From: Trichobilharzia regenti
Lineage: Eukaryota > Platyhelminthes > Trematoda > Strigeidida > Schistosomatidae
Reading direction: 5' to 3'
Length of the DNA: 64,000 nucleotides
Assembly: GCA_944472135.2 (NCBI GenBank)
Contig: OX235262.1
Coordinates: 63,798,887-63,862,886 of the forward strand
Shown here one piece after another: positions 56,691 to 64,000 of the stretch. The notes below the pieces were generated by a model. That model searched no databases and was not told the DNA's origin. It saw only the letters and a list, made by a program, of their open reading frames with translations. The position numbers and the translations under genes are program-made. The number at the start of each line of letters is the position of its first letter. Within the stretch, counting starts at the first letter, position 1.

Positions 56691-57404
56691 TCTACTTGTA
56701 GAAGAAATTTTCCGGAATCAACTGCTTAATGTTTTAATAATATTTGTTCTGAACTTTTGGAGTTTAAGCAGTCATACACTTTATACCCTTGAGGTATTGA
56801 TTTCCTATGAATTGATCTCTTCACTCTATTATTAAAAAAAGCTGAAATGCAAATCAGTTTAGTGTGCCATCTTCCTTATGCTAATTTGTGAATATTAAGT
56901 TAAGCTGGTATTAATTACGTGTATATCCAATATGTGAAGCGAGAATTTCATTCATATGACGTAAATCGAAATCTATATTACTCTTACAATCGTGGCGCAT
57001 ACTACTGACAGGATTTATCAGTAGCATGTGAAGAGACCTTCATCAGCACACAAAATTATCAAATAGCGGAGGGATAGATTTGACATCAAGGAGAAGAAAT
57101 GAACCAGTATTTTGGCAGAATATGACAGACACGAAAAGAAGACAAAGAAATACAATACGAAGCACAAAACCAAGGACCTGTGCAAATGACTATTTTAATA
57201 TATGGTTTATTTAATTTCTCCATATGTGTATATCAAAGTACAAATAAAGAATCTGTTACCAACCATTCCTGTGTCCCATCACTACATAGTGACTTAAAGT
57301 AGTATATCTGAGAGCTGATGAAGTCACATCAACGAATAATAATCAAAGTCCATCAATTTAACATTACACAAAGACTGAATAAGTTCTGAATCCATTTTAT
57401 TATG
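56691..57404. other. No gene recognised
   Basis: No ORF or repeat assigned. Confidence 0.45.
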
Positions 57405-57805
57405 CTGATTGTTATCAGTTTCTTGGATTTCGAGTAAGACATAGGACTTCACTAACTACCATTCCCAACTGGCTCCACAACTGTCCGCATGCTTTTATTT
57501 CTTCTTCACATGATAGCCTCTATCCCATCATGTTATATTCAGATTTGTGAATGTACTTTATTTTGCTATCGTCTGTTTTACGCATGTCTATCGAACTTTC
57601 TGCGTATTTGTTGAGCGATAGGTTATGGCATAGTTTGCTGCTGTTCATCCTTTCACACTGGTTATCTGATCTTCGATATCTATGCAATAAGAACAAGAGT
57701 GGATGGGATGGAGTCTTTGGTAGACTGTTGAAAGTGCTTTTGGTAACGTGCGTGTGCCAACTCTCTGAACCCTACAGAAGCATGGTGATAAGACCCAGCA
57801 TAAAA
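57405..57805 (-). mobile_element. Degenerate RTE LINE 3'-end fragment
   Basis: On the minus strand it ends GAAGTCCTATGTCTTACTCG and contains AGCATGCGGACAGTTGTGGA and CAGAGAGTTGGCACACGCAC, colinear with the C-terminal part of the intact RTE. Heavily decayed. Confidence 0.65.
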
Positions 57806-58325
57806 TAGTATGTCATCCTTTCTCACAAATCATGTGATTCATCTTGTGATGGAGTTACTATGTGAATGTATCATTTCTCACGTATATTATGATTTAGTGT
57901 GTGATCAATTCGTCGTCTTTTCTCTCACCCTGGTCTTTGTCAGATCGTCAACCAATCAGGATTGACATTTCCAATCAGTAAGAAAAATACATTCCCACGG
58001 TTGTGAGCCGACCTTATTACGGTTAAGAAAATGTATAAATATCATGTGTTGTTTCTTAAACTATGTAATATGGTACAGTATAATACAATATACAAATACA
58101 GGTCATCCTTTGTCTTTTGGTATTCGCGTGGCTCAGTGAATCGGAAGGTGCAACCGACAAATAGACCTATTAGCGTACCAGTCGAGTTCATTACCGTTAT
58201 AGTAATTAACAGGAGCAGATATAACAAAGTAGCGACGGATTTATTTAGTTCAATTATAACAAATTGGCAACAGAATTATAACACATGGATCCGAGATTAG
58301 AGTAGAAAATTATTTTATTTTTATT
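57806..58325. other. No gene recognised
   Basis: An 89-codon plus-strand ORF near 58031 has no family resemblance. Nothing else was seen. Confidence 0.45.
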
Positions 58326-58510
58326 TATTTTTTTGATTACAGCTTGATTCCACACCGTATTTTTGGTACAAGTATGGAATTTGCAGCATGGATATCGGTA
58401 GCCCAAATTTTTCAGACCGACCATAGATATCGGGTGTGCGTCGGCAGGGGATCGAACCTCGGACCATGTGCATGGTCGGCGAGAGTCCTAACCACAGTGC
58501 CACTGTTGGT
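58326..58510 (-). mobile_element. tRNA-headed SINE with CR1-type tail (family E)
   Basis: Minus-strand head (GGCACTGTGGTTAGGACTC; B box GAGGTTCGATCCCC), body GGGCTACCGATATCCATG, tail CTGCAAATTCCATACTTGTA with GTGTGGAATCAAGCTGTAAT. Sister of the copy at 43322-43515. Confidence 0.75.
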
Positions 58511-58753
58511 GACAGTAATCCTCCACTCTGATTTCACAGTAATAGACTCTTCCTGTTCTTATCCTGGATACCTGGTTTTAACGTCCCCATCCTTGCCCCC
58601 CCTTGGAATAAAATTTAATGTATTCATCATATTTGTTTTGCCTTCATTGTCACCAGTAACCTGAACGAAAACGCTTTTGAATGACAGAACAGTATGGCAA
58701 AGTTATCAGATTTTAACAGTTCCTTTAGTGAAGTTAGAATAAATCTCTGACCA

Positions 58754-58960
58754 TGCGTCGGTGGCACAGCGGTTAGGACACTCACCGACCATGCACATGG
58801 TCCGGGGTTCGATCCCCGGCCGATGCCACACTCCTTTACCTCACTAAGCCAGAAATAATGCTGGTAAAGAGGAAGGGTCATGTAGGGCATGAAGCTAGCA
58901 ACCCCATCCTGTAAAAATAAACACCACTGCTACTGTAACTTCAAGCCTCTAGCTTCCTAT
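58754..58960 (+). mobile_element. RTE-tailed tRNA SINE (family D)
   Basis: Clean tRNA-like head at 58754-58828: TGCGTCGGTGGCACAGCGGT (A box region) and GGGGTTCGATCCCC (B box). The body has GCATGAAGCTAGCAACCCCA and CACTGCTACTGTAACTTCAA. The tail is cut after CAAGCCTCTAGC. Best-preserved head in the window. Confidence 0.82.
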
Positions 58961-59577
58961 TACTTAAAATTCAAAAAACATACTAGACATTTACACTTTT
59001 GTTCAACAACCGATTAATGGAAGCCAAAATAAACGAATTTATCGATTTTAGAGTCTGACTATGAAAAAAATTATATTTTTCAGCTTGGAAATATCAAATT
59101 TTGACTTTGAAAAATCAAATTTTCTTTTGACTGCTTCCTGTATATAACAGACACTGATTGATAATCATCTGGTCTTTGAATTTAATTCAATAACAGGGGT
59201 TGTCAAGGTACTTAACCCTAAGTTCCTATTATTTGTGAAGACGCTCCGAATTGACAATTATACTAGATACGATTATTGACTTTAACTCCAAAACACAAGG
59301 ACCAATAAGAAATTGTATTCTTCGGCAGTTAAAATCAACACGCTGTACAAAGTTTATAAACAAATGTTTACAGTAAATATAATATACTTTTATTCGTATT
59401 CTTTCATTTTCTTCCAACTTGTACATGATTGAACCATTCGCGCCTTCGAGTTGCCCACCAATGGCTACCAAGGTCAATAAACAAACGTTCAATGTTCGCG
59501 TCCTTTGACAGGGGTTACGCGTAAAAAGGATACAATTTACGACACATACATTAATTTTCAAGAGTTTTTTTTTGTTT
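58961..59577. other. No gene recognised
   Basis: AT-rich; no repeat or ORF assigned. Confidence 0.45.
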
Positions 59578-60100
59578 TTCGAGTTAGATCATGGATTGAT
59601 ATCAGTTAGAGAACCACTGAAAACCAGGGAGTATTGGACAGCAGTTTCATCCTAGTTTGGAACTCATCATCAGTATGCATCGTGGTCTGACTAGAAAAAA
59701 ACAGTCCTTACAAATGAACTCTTGAAAATTAATCTGGTGCTCATTAATGACTGGTTACAGAACGAAGTTTCCTGGAGTTCTAGTGAGAAGTCATGACCAG
59801 TAGGATCCATCCAGTTGGGAGTGAGGATGGAGTTGCTGCTGATGGCAATGGCTTGGTGGTTGCGATAAAATCACCGATTGGTAGAAGTTAGAATTCTTAG
59901 ATTGGCCATTGAGTCGGGTCCCAGTGGCTGAATGGTATACGAATTCGCCTTGTAACCAGAAGGTCCTGGGTTTGAAATCTGTCAATGGGTGAGTACTGTC
60001 AATGATTTCCAAACTAGGATGAAACAGCTGACCAGTACTCCCTGTAGGTTTTTCAATAGTTCTCTAACTGATATCAATCTGTGGTCTAACTTGAAAAACA
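59578..60100. mobile_element. Hammerhead SINE pair (family A) with full internal spacer
   Basis: The minus arm spans 59578-59690 (tail plus HHR, head absent) and the plus arm 59910-60100 (tRNA-like head, HHR, tail). Both have TTTGGAA where other loci have TTTGGGA, and both outer ends read GTTAGA(T/C)CA(T/C). The spacer (59690-59910) includes GTTTCCTGGAGTTCTAGTGA and GGAGTGAGGATGGAGTTGC, also present at 45060-45130. HHR cores are mutated (TCAATGATT in the plus arm). Confidence 0.75.
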
Positions 60101-60349
60101 TAAATTAATGTTTTAGATCCCTTTGTTTGATACAGGAACATATTGCAACCAATTAAGAATTAGTGCGAATATCCGCAAATTTCAACAGAATAGCGATAAC
60201 CAAAATAAGGCGGTTGACTAACGACACATATGTGATACTTTTGGGGCCAGATAAAGAATCAGTATTGTGAGTACTATGTTGATAAGCTACATGCTAATCA
60301 ATACCATGATAGTTAATTTAAAATCCAAAGTATGTGATGGATACATAAA
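60101..60349. other. No gene recognised
   Basis: Short AT-rich spacer, nothing assigned. Confidence 0.4.
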
Positions 60350-60715
60350 AAGAAAAATGCTCTTTCAGAATGTGTAAATAGCTTTTTATCAGAAATCAGT
60401 CAGTGGTCCTTCCCGAATGGCCTTAAGCTTAATCCCTAAAAAGTAGGACTGTTAATTTCACTTTCAGGCACACACGTGATCTATATGAACTGGTTCTTTT
60501 ATCATAGATGGCACTAAAGTTGGAACTAAGTAGAATGTCAAATACCTCGGCTTATGTCTTTCTTATAATCCTCCCTCTTCTTCCCATATTATGTCCATCT
60601 CTAGAAAGATATTTCGTTTAACCTTCTATGTAAGGAAATGAAGACAATTTGGTGTCACTCAGTCTCTACTCTACAGTTTGTTAATTTGTGTATTCTACCA
60701 ATTCATCTTTATTGC
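60350..60715 (+). mobile_element. Degenerate CR1 LINE fragment
   Basis: Parallels 49210-49575 of the CR1 at 48358: CAGTGGTCCTTCCCGAATGG, GTTAATTTCACTTTCAGGCA, CTAGAAAGATATTTCGTTTA and GTTTGTTAATTTGTGTATTC. Truncated on both sides; it stops where the opposing PLE begins. Confidence 0.75.
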
Positions 60716-60719
60716 TCCC

Positions 60720-61990
60720 ACTTAATCTTTGAACTGTCATCTGCATAATTTGATCACCCTTGAATGTTAGGTTAATAGGAATAACTTTCTTTGGAACAGA
60801 AACTCTCTTTTCAAGATGTGGTCTATGACTAATGTGACAATTGATAAAGTTTTCTGGATAACCACTGGTTAATAAAACTGAATATATGTGTCGAAGGTCA
60901 TCCACTAATGTGTCACTCGTGCATATTTTGCGGGCCCTTGCAAACGAACATTTCACTAGGGAACATTCATACTGGGTAGGAACAAAACTGGTGAAGATAT
61001 CGTCCACTCCATGACTGCTTAAGAAATACTGATCGCTTAATCGCTCCATCGTCTCTCCTAATCACTGAAATATCCAAAAAAACCGAGTTTGTTATTCGAT
61101 TCGAATTCGGAAGTCACTCGCATATTTGGGTAGGATTAAACAGAGTAACAAAGTTTTCAATAGACTTACTATTATTACCAGTAATGAGTGCATAGTCCAC
61201 ATAATGTTTATATAGAACAAATTTTCCTAGCATTCGTTTCTCCAGTTTAGACACGAATATATCTGCTAACAAGGGTTCAAGAGAGCGCTCCACCGATTTG
61301 TTTGTATGCCTTTCCTTAAAAAGTGAATCTGATATTTTCTTCACAATGTAAGGTAATGTCTCTAATGTAAGCGACAAGAATAGGTAATTGTTTCCCATTG
61401 CTTGTGATGCAATCACAAATGAAATCAACAGTTTCATGTAGTGGAACACTGGTGAATAAAGATTCTATGTCGACTGAGCACATAACCTTTTCTTTCATGT
61501 TCAAAGTGTCTAGCACATTGGTCAGATAAAATGAACTTTTTAGAGAATGATTTGATAAGGAGTCTCTTACTGGCGTGAAGACCTCTGTAATCCATTTTGC
61601 GATTATATGATATGGAGAATTCGACATATCTAAGATGGGTCACAGCGGATTCCCAGGTTTGTGAGTCTTTGAAAGGCCATACAGCCAGAGAGTACGTGAT
61701 CCAATAGCTCTAAGTTGTTTATGGAGTTTTTAATTCACGGAAAATTTTTCATTTATAAAACCATGCATCTGAAATTGACAATTAATCTGCTTTCCCACAA
61801 GCAGCAGTATTATCCATCAGAAATTTGGACTGATCCTTGGAGATTTCATTAATTTTATTTTGACAACGCCTTCTCCTTTGTGAGGTTTAAGGATAATAAG
61901 ATTATCGTTATCGATTTAATTCCTGAAGTGCGGCGTGGTGTTCTTTTGATAAACCATTTTTTGATGTATTCTGGCATTTAGAAACTGGTA
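60720..61990 (-). mobile_element. Degenerate PLE, reverse transcriptase region
   Basis: Overlapping broken frames read, from high to low coordinate: SDQCARHFEHERKGYVLSRH (frameshifted), CSVDIESLFTSVPLHETVDF (RT motif with the first catalytic Asp), LFKERHTN, ADIFVSKLEKRM, LYKHYVDYALI (the YVDD box with the second Asp changed to Tyr) and SVPKKVIPINLTFKGD. The endonuclease end is cut off at 60720 by the CR1 fragment. Dead copy of the same broad PLE group as 50871-51680. Confidence 0.75.
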
Positions 61991-62034
61991 AGAAATGTCT
62001 ACCAGTTCAACTTTAAACTAGTCCAAGTTATCAT

Positions 62035-62258
62035 TATTTTTTTATTTCCTTCACATTCCCCACTGGAACATAGGGCTTCAAGTCTCTGTAGCAGTGTTTA
62101 TTTTACAGGATGGGGTTGCTAGCCTCATGTCCAACCTTTCCTCTTTACCAGCATTATTCCCGGCTTAACGAGGTAAAGGAGTGCGGCGTCAGCCGGGATC
62201 GAACCCCGGATCATATGCATGGTCGGCGAGCGTCCTAACCGCTATACCACCGACGCAA
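62035..62258 (-). mobile_element. RTE-tailed tRNA SINE (family D), full length
   Basis: On the minus strand: head TGCGTCGGTGGTATAGCGGT and B box GGGGTTCGATCCCG, body GACATGAGGCTAGCAACCCC, ACACTGCTACAGAGACTTGA, tail GAAGCCCTATGTTCCAGTGG. All parts are present. Confidence 0.82.
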
Positions 62259-62499
62259 ATCCAAGTTATCTTTATTAAGGGGGCTAAATCAGAGATTTGT
62301 GCATACAGGTGTCCATATTGTGATTGGACTCCCATTTTGTTTATTTTCAGGTGGATAGTTTTGTATTTCAATCCGTACGATAATACTTCCAACTGTAGTT
62401 GGGATAGAGTGTAAAAAGATATATTAATTATGTGCTTGTGCACATCTAGAGGAAATTCTAAAATGTGATTCGTGTCTTTTAAAGATTTGTTTATTGAAT

Positions 62500-62610
62500 A
62501 TATCAAGATATTTCGAGCGCAGTTTATTGTTTATAATCATATCAATAAATTGCGCTCGAAATGTCATCAGTAAATAATACTATTTCATTGTGTGATTTTG
62601 TCAAATAAAA
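62500..62610. mobile_element. PLE terminal sequence, small palindrome
   Basis: ATTTCGAGCGCAGTTTATT (62509-62527) is mirrored by AATAAATTGCGCTCGAAAT about 16 bases later, followed by GTCATCAGTAAATAATACT. It is the same PLE end as at 4533-4753 and 53962. Confidence 0.65.
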
Positions 62611-62619
62611 TGATGCTAT

Positions 62620-62902
62620 TGTAAAGAAGAAAAGACCGGTGAGACTCGAAGGTAATGTTTATTCGGATAAACGCGTTGTAGGTACTTCAATTTGGTATAC
62701 CTTATCTTTAAGTCTTTATTTGCACACCATTTGCAGATTGGTCGAATATCACCACATTCGATTGCTTGTTGGATTCTGCACAGTGCTGTAAAGTTCTTGT
62801 TACAGTTCTCTTCTTCGACTGCTTTTTGCAGTTCCTACAAACTTTTATGAATTCGTTTACCGACAAACTACTTATATCTGATTATAAGTAGCACTCACCA
62901 CA
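62620..62902. mobile_element. Solo LTR with 4-bp target duplication CTAT
   Basis: Begins TGTAAAGAAGAAAAGACC and ends CACTCACCACA; flanked by CTAT at 62616-62619 and 62903-62906. The interior TTGGTATACCTTATCTTTAA and CACACCATTTGCAG match the LTR at 44792-45431. Confidence 0.75.
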
Positions 62903-62906
62903 CTAT

Positions 62907-63227
62907 GACAGAAGTACAATAGATCAAGTTCTTCGCGTTTCTACTTAGAGAAGAGCTTTCAAGGATAGAAATGCAGAAGCCTAGTTTAATTTTTCATCCT
63001 TTGCAACAGCCTAAGATGTAGACAGTGCATTCACAGAAATAAGGTTTCAAAAACTTCTATGACACCACTTCAAAGTGTTCAATAACTAGTGGTTTATACA
63101 TACATACTTTGAGTGGACACTAGTAACTAGTGTGAGGTGTCTAGTCCTTTCTTTGGTGTAGACTGAATTCTATCAGTCAGGTTTGCAATGAGGCCACAAT
63201 TCTAGGTAGCTCGCCATCACGGTGTAC
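62907..63227. other. No gene recognised
   Basis: Nothing assigned. Confidence 0.4.
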
Positions 63228-63400
63228 ATTGATTTGGTGATATTAGATGGTAACATCTCTGACTGCGGATGGCACTGGGTGACGCGAGTTCGAATCTCAG
63301 AAGTGACATGAGTTCCTTCAAGGTTGCAGATACGCCTTGATGACTGGTGAGTGCCAACTAGCACGAAACCTAGGTCCAAGGCTTCCTATGGCTGATTGCC
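63228..63400 (+). mobile_element. Hammerhead SINE (family C)
   Basis: Weak tRNA-like head (GGTAACATCTCTGACTGCGG; B box GAGTTCGAATCTC), the GACATGAGTTCCTTCAAGG segment, and an HHR-like block TTGATGA, CTGGT...ACTAG, GCACGAAACC, GGTCCAAGG. The first core base is T instead of C and extra bases precede GAAA, so activity is doubtful. Sister of 23630-23800. Confidence 0.6.
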
Positions 63401-63559
63401 TCCAACCATCTAATAACAGACATACATACAAATGTCATAGGTTATTGTCAATTAGTACAAAATAAGTCAAAGTGTATTAGAAAACATTTTGTAACTCTAA
63501 TGTATGGTGTAATTTGAAGATGAGTTGAATATCAGTCAATGATAATATCATATCTACTC

Positions 63560-63800
63560 TCTTCGATAGACAACTACCTCTCATTTGCATTAACTGCGGA
63601 AGCAGCTACATTGGAAGAACAGAAAAGAAGGCCTACGTCAGATTCTTCGAACATGCACCAAGGCGCTTCAGGTTAAAGGGGCTCTTCAGTTACCAAACAC
63701 CTGATACATACGGAACACTGAGTAGACGCACTGGGATCATCCAAAATATGTCTTTTTCAGTTTTCTGAGGCTATCACAATAAAATAGCTGAAATCTGACT
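63560..63800 (+). mobile_element. PLE fragment: GIY-YIG endonuclease core
   Basis: Reads CINCGSSYIGRTEKKAYVRF then FEHAPRRF, the Cys-containing GIY-YIG core, close to the copy at 6812. It decays quickly afterwards. The last 200 bases of the window show nothing else. Confidence 0.7.
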
Positions 63801-64000
63801 TATGTGCATAAAGAGAATCTGTCGCTGAACTTCAATTATCCTAGTGACTCATCGCTTTAGTGTAACTGTTTGTTTTCTAATTCCATTAGCTTGTCGTTTC
63901 ACTACACACCAATTTTCTTTCGTTTAACTTCTACAAGAGATAAGTTTTCTTGACCTTCTGAGTTCTATTCACCGTACTACACGATCATCTTTTCATTTTA

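Noticed and set aside
1..64000. Bacterial operons, promoters, terminators or ribosome binding sites
   Set aside because: Spliced exons, LINE and SINE content and long non-coding stretches show animal nuclear DNA, so prokaryotic features were not sought further.

Overview
The window looks like nuclear DNA of a digenean flatworm, most likely a schistosomatid. It is AT-rich and intron-rich and is crowded with retroelements typical of schistosomes: RTE-clade and CR1-clade LINEs, Penelope-like elements (PLEs) with GIY-YIG endonucleases, several tRNA-headed SINE families, and Sm-alpha-like SINEs carrying hammerhead-ribozyme (HHR) sequence. The species assignment is inference; I could run no search. 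Only one host gene is recognisable. It lies on the minus strand and spans nearly 36 kb: an N-terminal SH3 exon (36255-36022), a middle exon with a YDDP tyrosine motif and a clean GTAAGT donor (13963-13553), and a C-terminal block (1977-342) resembling the serine-rich helical bundle and FAT-like C-terminal domain of Crk-associated-substrate (Cas/BCAR1/NEDD9) adaptors. The C-terminal block can only be read by changing frame several times, always in the same direction, so it needs re-examination. Layout. 0.3-2 kb: Cas C-terminus. 2-13.5 kb: intron with SINEs, a PLE-end palindrome, PLE and RTE debris. 13.5-14 kb: Cas middle exon. 14-36 kb: first intron, containing a degenerate RTE, three head-to-head hammerhead SINE units, an intact 885-codon CR1 ORF (22517-19860), degenerate telomere-like repeats, an Sm-alpha palindrome, a solo LTR and PLE fragments. 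36-36.3 kb: SH3 exon. 38.6-41.7 kb: an intact 1025-codon RTE ORF on the minus strand. 41.8-64 kb: no host gene seen; nested CR1, PLE, solo LTRs, SINEs and a 770-bp inverted repeat built from PLE sequence. How the parts relate. The two intact LINEs match the 3' tails of the SINEs: one tRNA-like head family ends in an RTE tail and another with the same head ends in a CR1 tail, which suggests that the resident LINEs mobilise the SINEs. The hammerhead SINEs repeatedly occur as inverted pairs, and one pair (12972-13378) keeps recognisable HHR cores on both strands. Solo LTRs with 4-bp target duplications record a fourth class of element.
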